A stretch of DNA of 64,000 nt from Halorussus gelatinilyticus (GCF_023238445.1 NZ_CP096658.1:1612001-1676000); one strand, 5' to 3'. Numbered from the stretch's first letter, positions 33,050 through 42,558 are shown. Program-made: numbers and translations. The notes: a model not told the origin generated them from the sequence alone.

Positions 33050-35590
33050 TTATTCGTCCGGGTCCACCCGCGCCAGTCGCATCGCGTTGCCCGTCACGCC
33101 CAGACTCATCCCCATGTCGCCGACGACGATGGCGACGGCGACCGAGACGAGACCGAGCGGCGCGCCGACCGCCAGCACCGCCTTGACCGCGAGGCTGGCC
33201 CAGATGTTCTGGCGGATGACGCGGTTGGCCTTCCGCGAGAGCCGGTAGAGGTAGGGCACCTTCCGGAGGTCGTCGCCCAGCAGGGCGATGTCGGCCGTCT
33301 CGATGGCGGTGTCGGTCCCGGCCGCGCCCATCGCCACGCCGACCGTCGCGGCGGCCAGCGCGGGCGCGTCGTTCACGCCGTCGCCCACCATCGCAACCGA
33401 GTCGTAGCGGTCGGTCAACTCCTCGACGACCTCGACTTTCTGCTCGGGCAGGAGTTCGGCGCGGAACTCGTCCACGCCGACTTCCTCGGCCACCGCGCGG
33501 GCCGTGCCCTCGTTGTCGCCCGTGAGCATCACCGTCTCGATGCCGAACGACTGCAAGCGCGCAACCGTCTCCGCGGCGGCCGGACGCACTTCGTCGGCGA
33601 CGGCGAGGACGCCCTCCAGTTCGTCCGCGGTGCCGACGAGGACGACCGTCTTGCCCTCGCGCTGGAAGCGGGGCACCACGTCCGCGAGCAGGTCGAGGCA
33701 GTCCTCGCGGTCGTCACACCGGCTCTTGGCCGCCGCTTGCGCGACCATCTCGCCGCCGTCGGTCGCTCGCCGGCCCCCGTCGGTCGAGAGGTGGACGTGT
33801 TCCAAGTCGAAGCCCAGTTCCTCGAAGAGCGCGGGCTTGCCGGCGTAGTGGGTCACGCCGCCGAGGTCGGCGCGGACGCCCTTCCCGGTCAGGCTCTCGA
33901 AGTTCTCGATGGGCCGGTCCTCGCCCGACTCGTCGTGGGGGTCTCCGGCGCCGTGAGCGTACTCCACGATGGCCTCCGCGAGGGGATGTTCACTCCGACG
34001 TTCGAGGTCGTGGGCACACCGCAGGAGGTCGGCCTCGTCGGTGCCGTTGAGCGCCACGACGTCGGTCACGGCCAACTCGCCCGCGGTCAGCGTCCCGGTC
34101 TTGTCGAAGGCGACGGCCTCGACCGACCCCATCGATTCGAGGTGCGGGCCGCCCTTCACGAGGACGCCGTTGCGGGCCGCGCTGGTGACGCCCGAGACGA
34201 CAGAGACCGGCGTCGAGATGACGAACGCGCAGGGGCAGGCCACCACGAGCAGGGTCAGTCCGCGGACGAACCACTCGCGGAACGCGCCGCCGAGGACGAG
34301 CGGCGGCCCGAACGCGGTCAGCAGGGCCGCCACGACGATGATCGGCGTGTAGTAGGCCGCGAACCGCTCGATGAACTGCTCGCGGTCGGTCCGGTCGCGC
34401 TGGGCGTCGCCGACCAACTCGACCACCTGCGAGAGCGTCGTCTCGTCGGCCTCGGCGGTCGCCTTGACCTCCAGATACCCCTCCTGGTTGACCGTCCCGG
34501 CGTACACCTCCGCGCCGGGCGACTTGTCCACGGGGACGCTCTCGCCCGTGATGGGGGCTTGATTCACCGCGCTCGCGCCCTCCACGACCTCGCCGTCAAC
34601 CGGAATCTTCTCGCCGGGGCGGACGACGACGACCTCGCCGACCGCGACCTCTTCGACGGGGACCGTCTCTTCGCGTTCGCCGTCCGCTCCGTCCGCACCG
34701 CGCTTGACCGTCGCGGTGTCGGGCGAGAGGTCCATCAGTTCCCGGACCGAACTGCGCGCGCGGTCCATCGAGAACCGTTCGAGCAGCTCCGCGACGCTGT
34801 AGAGGACCGCGAGCGTCGCCGCCTCGAAGTAGAGTCCGACCGCAACCGCGGCGAGGACGCCGGTGCCCATCAGTAAGTCGATGTCGAGGCTCAGCGTCTT
34901 CGCGGAGTAGTAGCCGTTCCGCAGAATCTCTTGGCCCGCGACGGCCGCCGCCAGCAGGAGGAAGACCGACGAGAGGTGGAACTCGCGGCCGACCGCGGCA
35001 AACAGCAGGACGTCGGCGCTCGTCACGAGGAACTCGAGGAGCAGGCCGACGACCATGAGTGCGCCCCCGGTCCACGTCTTGAGCGCGCGCGAACTCGTCC
35101 AGACCCCGCTTGGTCCTGCCACGTCCGGGCCGCTCTCGCCGTCAGCCTCGGCGTTCGCGACGTCGTAGCCCGCGCCCTCTATCGCGGCGACGACCGCCTC
35201 GCGGTCGGCATCGCCGGTTACGAGGACCTCGCCGGTCGCCGGATGCGTCTCGAACGACTCGACGCCAGCAACCCCGTCGAGGGCGTTCTCGACCTTGCCC
35301 GCGCACGACGGGCAGTCCATCTCCGGGACGGAGAAGCGGCGCTCGCCGTCCGCACCCGCTGCGTCGCCTTCGACCGCGTAGCCCGCGGCTTCGACGCGCT
35401 CGCGGACGGCCGCGGCGTCGGTCTCCTCGCCGTCGTAGGCGACCCGGAGCGTTCCGGTCGTCGGTGCCGGGTCGGTCTCACGCACGCCGTCGAGTCGCTC
35501 GACGCTCGCGGTCACCTTCCCGGCGCAGGACGGGCAGTCCATCTCGGGGACCGAGAGACGGACCGTCCGTTCGCGCTCGTCGGTAGTCAT
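33050..35590 (-). CDS. zntA: Heavy-metal P1B-type ATPase, Zn/Cd/Pb class
   Basis: 846 residues. Two N-terminal heavy-metal domains each carry MDCPSCAGKV (about 15-80 and 88-150). The TM CPC metal site is in ACPCAFVIST, the phosphorylation site is DKTGTLT, the HP motif is SEHPLAEA, and the hinge is GDGVNDAPAL. The last TM helices (VKAVLAVGAPLGLVSVAVAI then GDMGMSLGVTGNAMRL) follow the Zn/Cd/Pb subclass rather than the copper subclass. A His/Asp/Cys stretch near 690 may be a cytosolic insert. It exports divalent metals. Leaderless, with box A at 35615-35622. Confidence 0.9.
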   Translation of the reverse strand: MTTDERERTVRLSVPEMDCPSCAGKVTASVERLDGVRETDPAPTTGTLRVAYDGEETDAAAVRERVEAAGYAVEGDAAGADGERRFSVPEMDCPSCAGKVENALDGVAGVESFETHPATGEVLVTGDADREAVVAAIEGAGYDVANAEADGESGPDVAGPSGVWTSSRALKTWTGGALMVVGLLLEFLVTSADVLLFAAVGREFHLSSVFLLLAAAVAGQEILRNGYYSAKTLSLDIDLLMGTGVLAAVAVGLYFEAATLAVLYSVAELLERFSMDRARSSVRELMDLSPDTATVKRGADGADGEREETVPVEEVAVGEVVVVRPGEKIPVDGEVVEGASAVNQAPITGESVPVDKSPGAEVYAGTVNQEGYLEVKATAEADETTLSQVVELVGDAQRDRTDREQFIERFAAYYTPIIVVAALLTAFGPPLVLGGAFREWFVRGLTLLVVACPCAFVISTPVSVVSGVTSAARNGVLVKGGPHLESMGSVEAVAFDKTGTLTAGELAVTDVVALNGTDEADLLRCAHDLERRSEHPLAEAIVEYAHGAGDPHDESGEDRPIENFESLTGKGVRADLGGVTHYAGKPALFEELGFDLEHVHLSTDGGRRATDGGEMVAQAAAKSRCDDREDCLDLLADVVPRFQREGKTVVLVGTADELEGVLAVADEVRPAAAETVARLQSFGIETVMLTGDNEGTARAVAEEVGVDEFRAELLPEQKVEVVEELTDRYDSVAMVGDGVNDAPALAAATVGVAMGAAGTDTAIETADIALLGDDLRKVPYLYRLSRKANRVIRQNIWASLAVKAVLAVGAPLGLVSVAVAIVVGDMGMSLGVTGNAMRLARVDPDE

Positions 35591-35614
35591 CGTCCCGTAG
35601 TAGTCGCCGAGGAG

Positions 35615-35622
35615 TTATTAAT
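35615..35622 (-). promoter_or_regulatory. Box A for the P-type ATPase
   Basis: On the minus strand ATTAATAA, about 28 nt before the ATG at 35590. The adjacent AT-rich stretch (35641-35700) could hold a metal-regulator operator, though no clear dyad is proven. Confidence 0.5.
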
Positions 35623-35811
35623 CGCACTGTCAGCAACCCCGCTCGAGATGAGAGAAATTGATAATCAGAGCGGTCTGAGTTAATACCGACGGAGTAATCA
35701 CCGCTTCCCGTCGGTTCAAGCACACATTTCCCCCGTCACCAGACCGTTCACGAGCGTTCATTGCGTTACAGACCGGTCGTAACCGCGAACAATTCCCAAC
35801 CGTCTGTCCTG

Positions 35812-35818
35812 CTTATTG
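35812..35818 (+). promoter_or_regulatory. Box A for the 38-codon gene
   Basis: CTTATTG lies about 28 nt before the ATG at 35843, the spacing for a leaderless transcript. Confidence 0.5.
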
Positions 35819-35842
35819 TGAATACTCCACAAACGTAGATCG

Positions 35843-35959
35843 ATGAGCGCCATCGAAACGGGACTGGAGACGGACGCCCTGAAGATCGGGGCCGCGGTCA
35901 CGGTGCTCACGGCCGAGGTCCTCGTCGCGCTCGCGCTCTTGGTAGTCGCCTTCGGGTGA
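35843..35959 (+). CDS. 38-residue single-helix membrane microprotein
   Basis: A short open frame starting MSAIETGLETDALK, then one strongly hydrophobic helix (about 15-37) rich in Val, Leu and Ala, ending at TGA 35957-35959. It has a well-spaced box A and no other gene occupies this interval. Its position between the metal ATPase and RNase P RNA does not suggest a function. Too small to assign to a family. Confidence 0.55.
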   Translation: MSAIETGLETDALKIGAAVTVLTAEVLVALALLVVAFG

Positions 35960-36000
35960 GAATCGACACCGGGGACGGCACGCTCCTCGTAGTCGGAAAA

Positions 36001-36443
36001 CGGCTGAGGGGAGTAAGCCCCCTTCTGTTCGTCCGAGTATTCGGCTGAGCGTCCGCGCCGTCGTTCGGGCTACCTCGACGCTCGACGTCGAGACGCCGAG
36101 CATCGCGGCGTGGACTTGCACCGGCGAGGATTCGCCGTTCCATCCGTTCTCTCCCGTCGGGTGGCTTCGCCACGCACTCGGCGGTGTGTACCGCCTCGTT
36201 TTCGTCCCGACGAGGTCGGGACGCTATCCCTCGGTGGGTCAACTCTCCGTTCCTTGCTGCGGCGCGAGCCGCTTCGGGTCGGGATTCGCACACCTCATCG
36301 GTCGGGGAGAGGGGTCTCGTTTCTGTTCCAGAGCCAGCGGTCTCCCGCTCCGGACTTGCGCCCGGTCGCCTGCCCGAACGGTGGGGGGACTTTCCTCACG
36401 GGGGCGCGTGCGCGCCTCCGCGGGAACTCGGCTCCCTCTGCCG
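36001..36443 (-). ncRNA. rnpB: RNase P RNA (archaeal type A)
   Basis: On the minus strand the 5' part has the universally conserved gaggaaagtcc (near 36391-36401). The 3' part has acagaagggggcttac (near 36013-36029). P1 forms between the two ends: cggc-a-gaggg at 36443 downward with ctcccc-t-cagccg at 36001-36013. Total length of about 443 nt matches halophile RNase P RNAs. The box A lies 26 nt upstream of the proposed 5' end. Confidence 0.93.
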
Positions 36444-36465
36444 AGCGAACGTAGCACCTCGTAGG

Positions 36466-36475
36466 GTTTAAGAAA
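36466..36475 (-). promoter_or_regulatory. Box A for RNase P RNA
   Basis: On the minus strand TTTCTTAAAC, about 26 nt before the predicted 5' end at 36443. It agrees with the helix P1 boundary. Confidence 0.6.
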
Positions 36476-36628
36476 TTCGGTGAAACGACCGAAGAAATCG
36501 GGCGTTACTCGGCTCGCAGGGCGGTATTACCTCGTGATAACGCAACCCACATGAAACGTAGCGGGAGATTTCCGCGTTTAGTATTGAAGGGAAGACTTGA
36601 AGGTGCTACCTGCCCTATCGGTTTCTGT

Positions 36629-37231
36629 ATGGCACAGGCTCAGGCAGTAACTCTCTCCTACGAGGATGGCACGCGGGCCGTCGAACTCGCACGGGAATCC
36701 GTCGAATCCTACGTCATCAACGGGCAGCGCGAGCAGCCCGGTAGCATGCGCGAAGCGTTCTACGCCCGGACGGGCGTGTTCATCCGACTCTGCTCGACGC
36801 GCGGACGTGGCCGACTTCGGGGGTGCGACGGTGCGTACGAGGGCACGGACCAACTCGGCCATCTCATCGTGGATTCGGCCATCAGCGCGGCCAGCGACAC
36901 GTCGTGTGGCTCCGAGGTCGAGGAGGCAGAGCTTCCGAACCTGAAGATATCGGTCTGCGTCGTCCGCGACACCCAGTTCACGGAGAACCCCGTAGATGAC
37001 ATCGAACTCGGGACCCACGGCGTCGCAATCGAGGGGCGAGGGAACCAAGCGTGGATGTACCCGACCCTCCCCATCGAGAACGAGTGGAGCGTCTTCGAGT
37101 ACCTGGACCGGACCTGCCGGAAGGCGGGGCTTCCGAAGGGGGCGTGGGAGGACGACGACGTGATGGTGACGCTGTTCGACGGACAGGTCTTCACCGAGCG
37201 CGAACCGGAAGGCACCGTCGAAGAACTGTAA
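36629..37231 (+). CDS. AMMECR1 domain protein (TIGR00296)
   Basis: 200 residues from the ATG at 36629 (MAQAQAVTLSYEDG); an upstream in-frame ATG would add Arg-rich, non-conserved residues. The AMMECR1 fold shows GVFIRLCSTRGRGRLRGCDG (the usual LRGCIG region), then LPNLKISVCV and GTHGVAIEGRGN. The domain is conserved in all domains of life, with suggested roles in RNA or protein modification but none established. Confidence 0.88.
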   Translation: MAQAQAVTLSYEDGTRAVELARESVESYVINGQREQPGSMREAFYARTGVFIRLCSTRGRGRLRGCDGAYEGTDQLGHLIVDSAISAASDTSCGSEVEEAELPNLKISVCVVRDTQFTENPVDDIELGTHGVAIEGRGNQAWMYPTLPIENEWSVFEYLDRTCRKAGLPKGAWEDDDVMVTLFDGQVFTEREPEGTVEEL

Positions 37232-37281
37232 GGGACCGCGTTTTTCGATACTTTTGCATCTCGCCGCCGAGCGGCGCGTCG

Positions 37282-38433
37282 CTACGTTTCGTCTCGGAAC
37301 CCGACCGCCTCGGCGTCGGCCAGCGCGCGCTCGGCCGCCGCGTCCACGTCGAACTCCCGCACGAGTTCGCCGTCTCGAATCAGGGGTTCGAGCAGGGCCT
37401 CGCCGCCCTCGGGGTCCGCGCGGTCGGCCAGTCCGACGTGGTGGCCGCCGTCGGGCGTCCGGAAGACCGCCTTCTTCCCCGAGAGTTTGCCGCGCTTGGC
37501 GACCAACTCGCCGTCAACCTCCACGATGTCGAGCGCGAAGTCCAGCGGGTCGGCGTTGCTGACGTGGCCGCCGACGCCGAACCCGTCGGCGAGGTCCCGG
37601 AGTTCCCGTAGGTCGGCGGGACCCAGTCCGCCGCTGACGAAGATCTCCACGTCGTCGTGGCCCCGCGCGTCGAGTTCCCACCGGACCTCCCGGACGATGT
37701 GTCGGAAGTCCCCGCGCCGGGAACTCGTCGTGTCGAGGCGCACGCCGTCGAGCGCGTCGCCGAGCGCCTCGGCGGCGCGGACGCTCTCGTCTTTCTCGTC
37801 GGAGTAGGTGTCACAGATCGCGATGCGCGGGACCTCGGGGTCCACCGTCTCGTCGAAGGCTTCCCACGCCGCTTCCTGGTCGCCGAAGGCGATGACGAGC
37901 GCGTGGGGCATCGTCCCGCTGGCCTCGCGGCCGAGAACTTCGCCCGCGGCGACGTGCGAGATGCCGTCGAATCCGCCGACGAGCGCGCCCCGTTCCACCA
38001 TCGGCGCGATAGCGGGGTGGACGTGGCGCGCGCCGAAACTCAGGACCGACGAGTCGGGCGCGGCCCGCCGCGCTTCCAAGGCCGCGGTGGCGACGCCGCT
38101 CTGGTGTGACAGGAAGCCGAGCAGCGACGTCTCGTAGCGCGCGAAGTCGAGGTAGTCGCCTTCGATTCGCATCACGGGACCGCCGTCGAACAACTGTCCT
38201 TCGCGCATCGCGTCCACGTCGATGGGGAGTCCTTCGAGCAGTCGGGCGGCGTCCTTCAGTCCCGCGAGCAGGTCGAACTCGCCGGTCGGGAACTGGTCCT
38301 GCGTGACCTCCGCGACCACTCGCGGGTTGCGGTCGGCCGCCTCCAGCGTCTCCTCGGTCCGGAGGAAGTAGGCGTCGGTCGCCGTCCCGTCGCGGATGGC
38401 CGCCTCGGACACCACGTCGAACCCGTCGCTCAT
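37282..38433 (-). CDS. pncB: Nicotinate phosphoribosyltransferase
   Basis: 383 residues from the ATG at 38433 (MSDGFDVV), preferred over one three codons upstream. Type II NaPRTase/QPRTase barrel: TDAYFLRTEE near the N-terminus, FARYETSLLGFLSHQSG, LSFGARHVHP, DTYSDEKDE and the phosphate-binding VSGGLGPADLREL plus VGGHVSNADPLDF. It converts nicotinate and PRPP to nicotinate mononucleotide. A nicotinamidase gene follows at 40207, giving the two steps of NAD salvage. Confidence 0.9.
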   Translation of the reverse strand: MSDGFDVVSEAAIRDGTATDAYFLRTEETLEAADRNPRVVAEVTQDQFPTGEFDLLAGLKDAARLLEGLPIDVDAMREGQLFDGGPVMRIEGDYLDFARYETSLLGFLSHQSGVATAALEARRAAPDSSVLSFGARHVHPAIAPMVERGALVGGFDGISHVAAGEVLGREASGTMPHALVIAFGDQEAAWEAFDETVDPEVPRIAICDTYSDEKDESVRAAEALGDALDGVRLDTTSSRRGDFRHIVREVRWELDARGHDDVEIFVSGGLGPADLRELRDLADGFGVGGHVSNADPLDFALDIVEVDGELVAKRGKLSGKKAVFRTPDGGHHVGLADRADPEGGEALLEPLIRDGELVREFDVDAAAERALADAEAVGFRDET

Positions 38434-38539
38434 CGCCGCCACCTCGGGAGATTCATGCTCGCACGTACCTCCGCCGGAGCGAAAAAGCTCCCGCTTGCCG
38501 ACCGTCGCTCAGTGCGAAGAAAAAACGGAAGCGAGTCGT

Positions 38540-40060
38540 CTACGCCGCGGGTGCCGCGCCCTTCCGGACGTTCGAGAGTTCCGAGACCGAGGGAGCGTTC
38601 ACGACGACGACCGTGTCGCCGGTCCGCTTGACGTAGAAGGCGTCGGAGAACTCGTTACCGCTCGGGATTCTCCACGTGTTCGTCCGGCCATCGACCTTCT
38701 CGGCACCGTTGTACTTCAGGACCTTCCGGTAGCCCGTGACGAACTCCTCGGCGTCCTGCTCGGAGTCCCAGACCGACTTCCAGACGTAGCCGGTCTCGTT
38801 GTCCTTCGCCGCGTCGTTGGTGTAGACCGCGAGTTTGTCGCCGTCCCACCCGTTCGAGTAAGTGCTGTTGTAGTTCAGCGGGTCGATGGGGTCGAGTTGG
38901 CTCGAACCCTGCTGGCGGTTGAAGAAGTCCCGCGCGGGGACGATCTGGGTCTGCTGGTTGCTGGCGTAGAAGGGGTACATGAACATCGACATCATGCCCG
39001 CTTCGCCGACGCTCGCGTAGTTCGGCCGGTTCGGGAACGTTACGCGCTCCCAACCGTCGCTCGCGCGATTTTCGATGGAGAACTCGGCGGGCGAGTCCTT
39101 ACCGTACTTCTCGGGGTGGATGACCTGCTCGGTGCTCTTCGGCGGGTTCTCGTAGAGGTCGTTGACCGCCTGCCAGCCGCCCCGTTTTTTGATCTGCTTG
39201 ACGAACGCGGGCCCGTCGCTGTAGGGCTGGTACTTGATGAGGTACGGACCGATGTTGGCGAGACCGCCGCTCCCGCTCGACCCAGACGGGGCCTCGGGCG
39301 TCAGGCAGTCGCCGTTCCACTGGTTCTGACACCGCTGGGAGTAGAGGTAATCGACGTAGTTCCCGTCGCCCTCGATGACGCCGTCCTTGGCGTTGTGGAG
39401 CTCGCGGGTGGTCTGGTTGAACGACGAGAAGTTGAACTTCTGGTCCTGCAACGCGTGGAACAGCTCTTGGGAGAGGGTTATCTCGTCGAGTTGGGGCGTC
39501 GATTCGTTCTCGGAGATGACGACGATCTCCTTGTTCGTGGGGTCGTAGTAGCCGCCGACCGACGACCCGGAGTTGCTGTTCTGAACGCCGAGCGAGTCGG
39601 TGGACTCGTTTATCATGAACAGCGATTCGTACTTCGCGTTGTCGAACACCCGACGCGCCTCGGAGGTCCCGCTGGACGACTGGTTCGCGCGGAACTCCTC
39701 GCGGGTCATGATGTGGACCGGAACCCGCTCTTCGAATTCGAGCTTCCGAATTCGCTCGACGCGGGCCATCGAACGGGAGACCGTCTTGTTGAGTTCGGTC
39801 TCGTTCAGGCCGTCGTCGGGTTCCACGTCGATGGTCTCGTTGTACCAGAGTCCCGACTCCCAGCCGAGCGTGTCGGTCGCGGGGTCTTCGGGCTTGACGA
39901 CCGCGTCCTGCTGACCGGTCGTGTCCGACCCGGAGTTCGGCTGGGTCGTCGGTGCAGTCGTCGTCCCGTCCATGCCGGTCGTCGTGCCCGCGCCGGGGGC
40001 CTGCGAACAGCCCGCGACGACGAGCATCAGCACGACCGCGATTGCCAGTATCGTGCGCAT
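38540..40060 (-). CDS. Hvo_1808-like surface lipoprotein
   Basis: 506 residues from the ATG at 40060. Sec-type lipoprotein signal MRTILAIAVVLM to the lipobox VAGC; a Thr/Gly-rich linker (20-55) follows. The body contains TLSQELFHALQDQ, a helix resembling the HExxH metal site of related surface proteins but with Gln in place of the first His, so zinc binding is doubtful. Many NxS/T sequons fit an exposed glycoprotein. Function unknown. Confidence 0.75.
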   Translation of the reverse strand: MRTILAIAVVLMLVVAGCSQAPGAGTTTGMDGTTTAPTTQPNSGSDTTGQQDAVVKPEDPATDTLGWESGLWYNETIDVEPDDGLNETELNKTVSRSMARVERIRKLEFEERVPVHIMTREEFRANQSSSGTSEARRVFDNAKYESLFMINESTDSLGVQNSNSGSSVGGYYDPTNKEIVVISENESTPQLDEITLSQELFHALQDQKFNFSSFNQTTRELHNAKDGVIEGDGNYVDYLYSQRCQNQWNGDCLTPEAPSGSSGSGGLANIGPYLIKYQPYSDGPAFVKQIKKRGGWQAVNDLYENPPKSTEQVIHPEKYGKDSPAEFSIENRASDGWERVTFPNRPNYASVGEAGMMSMFMYPFYASNQQTQIVPARDFFNRQQGSSQLDPIDPLNYNSTYSNGWDGDKLAVYTNDAAKDNETGYVWKSVWDSEQDAEEFVTGYRKVLKYNGAEKVDGRTNTWRIPSGNEFSDAFYVKRTGDTVVVVNAPSVSELSNVRKGAAPAA

Positions 40061-40206
40061 TTCCTGTACACCTACCGTGGGACTACACCGACAAAAACCT
40101 CTTGAATGAATGCTGAAAAAAGTCCGGACGGAACCGGACGCCCCGAAAGTCCGGAGGAGCGCGGTCTCCGGAAAACGTTTTCGGCGACGAACGCCTACGG
40201 TCGGCC

Positions 40207-40779
40207 ATGAGCTTCGACCCAGATTCGACCGCGGTCGTCGTCGTGGACGTACAGAACGGCTTCTGTCACCCCGAGGGGAGCCTCTACGCGCCCGCCAGCG
40301 AGGCGGCCCTCGGGGACGTGACCGAAGTCGTCGCCGCCGCACGCGACGCTGGCGCGTCGGTCGTCTACACCCGCGACGTGCATCCCCCCGAGCAGTTCGA
40401 GGGCAACCACTACTACGACGAGTTCGAGCGCTGGGGCGAACACGTCCTCGAAGGGTCGTGGGAGGCCGAACTCCACGACGACCTCGACGTGCGCGAGGCC
40501 GACCACGTGGTCGAGAAGCACACCTACGACGCCTTCTACCGGACCGACTTGGAGGGGTATCTCGACGCCCACAAGATAGACGACCTGCTCCTCTGCGGGA
40601 CGCTGGCGAACGTCTGCGTCCTCCACACCGCCGGGAGCGCGGGCCTGCGGGACTACCGGCCCGTGCTGGTCGAGGACGCGCTGGGATACATCGAGGAGGA
40701 CCACAAGGAGTACGCCGTCGAACACTCGGACTTCCTGTTCGGCGAAGTGACGACGAAAGACGAAATCGAGTTCGAGTAG
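40207..40779 (+). CDS. pncA: Nicotinamidase-like cysteine hydrolase
   Basis: 190 residues of the isochorismatase-like fold. The catalytic triad is Asp in VVDVQNGF, Lys in VVEKHTYDAF, and Cys in LANVCVLHTA. Metal-site residues are in TRDVHPPEQF. This pattern fits nicotinamidases, which release nicotinic acid and ammonia from nicotinamide. The substrate is supported by the nearby pncB gene but other amidases are possible. Confidence 0.82.
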   Translation: MSFDPDSTAVVVVDVQNGFCHPEGSLYAPASEAALGDVTEVVAAARDAGASVVYTRDVHPPEQFEGNHYYDEFERWGEHVLEGSWEAELHDDLDVREADHVVEKHTYDAFYRTDLEGYLDAHKIDDLLLCGTLANVCVLHTAGSAGLRDYRPVLVEDALGYIEEDHKEYAVEHSDFLFGEVTTKDEIEFE

Positions 40780-40885
40780 TGAGCGACGACCCCGAGTCCG
40801 GGAGGACGAGCGGGACCAGCGGACGAAAGACGAGTACCGCGAGAAACACGGGTAGCGCGCCCGACGGCAGCCCGCAGTCGGCGCG

Positions 40886-41407
40886 TCACTCGCCGCGCTC
40901 GAAGTGAACGTACTGGAGCGCCTGCCGGATGCAGTAGTCCTTCTCGACGGGGTCGTCGGCCGTGAGCGCGTCCGAGAGATGTTCGAGGGCGTCGGGGCCG
41001 GCGGTCGCGGTCACGTCGTCGGAGTCGCCGTCGGCGCGAGCGAGTAGGTCCGAGACGAGTTCCGACCCGACGTACCGGACCGTCTCGGTCCGGGAGTCGT
41101 ACTCGACGACGTCCGCCTCGTCCAGTTTCGCCACGTCCTTGTGGTGGAGCGCGAGCGAGACCGACTCGAAGTCCTCGTCCCGTCTGTCGGCCACGTAGCG
41201 AGCGAGGTCCGTGACCGTCGCCACGTCGTCCGAAGTGCGCAGGAAGTACTGTACGACGCGGCGTCGCCGCGGGTCGGCCAGCGCGGTGAACGCGTCGTCC
41301 AATCTGGACGGGGAGACCTGCGTCTCCGCCTCTCTCTCCCCGTCGCTCCGCCTGCCGCTTATCGTGTCGGTGGAACCTTCCCCTCTCACACTTGGAGAGA
41401 GGGCCAC
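40886..41407 (-). CDS. DUF7344-type winged-helix regulator
   Basis: 173 residues. A winged helix resembling ArsR proteins (FTALADPRRRRVVQYFLRTS, then LALHHKDVAKLDEADVVEYD) spans about 38-110. The acidic C-terminal part (115-173) has no known motif. No metal-binding cysteines are visible. Targets unknown; the gene is convergent with the nicotinamidase gene. Confidence 0.75.
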   Translation of the reverse strand: MALSPSVRGEGSTDTISGRRSDGEREAETQVSPSRLDDAFTALADPRRRRVVQYFLRTSDDVATVTDLARYVADRRDEDFESVSLALHHKDVAKLDEADVVEYDSRTETVRYVGSELVSDLLARADGDSDDVTATAGPDALEHLSDALTADDPVEKDYCIRQALQYVHFERGE

Positions 41408-41565
41408 TCGGCGGTTGTACTTTCGCCCTCGAAACGAAGGCTAGCGGGAGTGATACGTCGATAGCGACCGTCGCCCCGCGGTACGTCGCGCCGTCGCCGT
41501 TGCCCTTCGCGGTGGGGACCGGGCGCGTCCTTTCCGTCGAAGGAAATCGCTCGCCGGCGAGACGG

Positions 41566-42558
41566 TCAGCGAGTCAGGCGCAGTTCGACCGTCTCGCCGA
41601 CCGCGAAGTCCGCCTCCGGGCAGACGAGTTTCGCGCCGATCGCCTCGCGCGCGAAGAAGAACGAGAGTCCCGTAATCGGCGTCCCGTTGGCCACCACGGT
41701 CACGTCGTCCCACGCGACGGTCCGGGACTCGGCCGCGCCGATTCGACGGTCGAAGAGCGAGACCGTGGCGGTCGCTTCGCGTCCGCCCCCGGCGGCGTCT
41801 CCGATTCCGGAGACGCCGCCGCTCTCCGGGGCGTCGACGATACCGTCGTCCGAGGTATCGATGACACCGCCACCCTCGTAGTGCGGGAGACCGCCGTCCA
41901 GAACTCCGGCGTCGGGTCCGCCACGGTCTCCGTCGCCTCTCCTCGCCGCGATACCCGCGAACGCCTCGCCCGGAGCGGGGTGGTCGGGCGCGTCGAGGAC
42001 GGCGTAGGTGTCGCCCGCCGCCACGACCGTCCCGCGGCCGTCCCACGGGACCGCGGCGAGTTCGACCTCGGGGGCCAGTTCGACGGGGAGCGACCCCGAG
42101 GCCCGGACGGGGTCGGCGTCGCGGTCCCGGAACCCGAGGTGAACGTGGTTGTCCACCCACGGCGCGAAGAACCCGGAGCGAATCATCTCGCCGAGCGAGT
42201 CGCCGCGGGCCACCTCGTCGCCGGGTTCGACCGCCGGTTCGACGTGGAGCATCCGCGCGAGGTACTCGCCGGTGTCCACGACGACGAGGTGGTCGTCCGA
42301 TTCCGCGTACGCCTTCGACGGCGCGGAGACCGTCCGGGCGGCGACGACTTCGCCGGCGACGGGACTCGGCGCGGCGGTCTCGCGCGCTCGGTCCGCGTCG
42401 CGTCCCTCGCTCGCTTCCCGCAGTTCGCTCCCCTCGCGCCAGTCGCCCTCGTGCGGGTAGAGGTCGATGGCGCACCCCTCGTCGTGGGCGGCGTACGGCG
42501 AGTTGTACAGCGAGAATCGCGGGAAGTCGTCCAGTAGCTCCGGGCCGACCGTGACCAT
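41566..42558 (-). CDS. M23-peptidase-like protein, no signal peptide
   Basis: 330 residues from the ATG at 42558 (an in-frame ATG at 42615 is 19 codons upstream). A duplicated-hybrid fold is suggested by GCAIDLYPHEGDW near the start, SPVAGEVVAARTV, and DNHVHLGFRD, which resembles the H-x-H metal site of M23/LytM peptidases. An Asp that would serve as second ligand lies in GCAIDLY. The C-terminal 150 residues are acidic and unassigned. There is no signal peptide, so a cell-wall role is unlikely. It may be a non-catalytic relative. Confidence 0.55.
   Translation of the reverse strand: MVTVGPELLDDFPRFSLYNSPYAAHDEGCAIDLYPHEGDWREGSELREASEGRDADRARETAAPSPVAGEVVAARTVSAPSKAYAESDDHLVVVDTGEYLARMLHVEPAVEPGDEVARGDSLGEMIRSGFFAPWVDNHVHLGFRDRDADPVRASGSLPVELAPEVELAAVPWDGRGTVVAAGDTYAVLDAPDHPAPGEAFAGIAARRGDGDRGGPDAGVLDGGLPHYEGGGVIDTSDDGIVDAPESGGVSGIGDAAGGGREATATVSLFDRRIGAAESRTVAWDDVTVVANGTPITGLSFFFAREAIGAKLVCPEADFAVGETVELRLTR

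Noticed and set aside
35478-35723. 81-codon minus-strand frame upstream of the metal ATPase
   Set aside because: Covers the ATPase promoter and start in another frame and is basic rather than acidic.
36551-36628. Upstream in-frame start for the AMMECR1 gene
   Set aside because: The added 26 residues are Arg-rich and unlike the family N-terminus.
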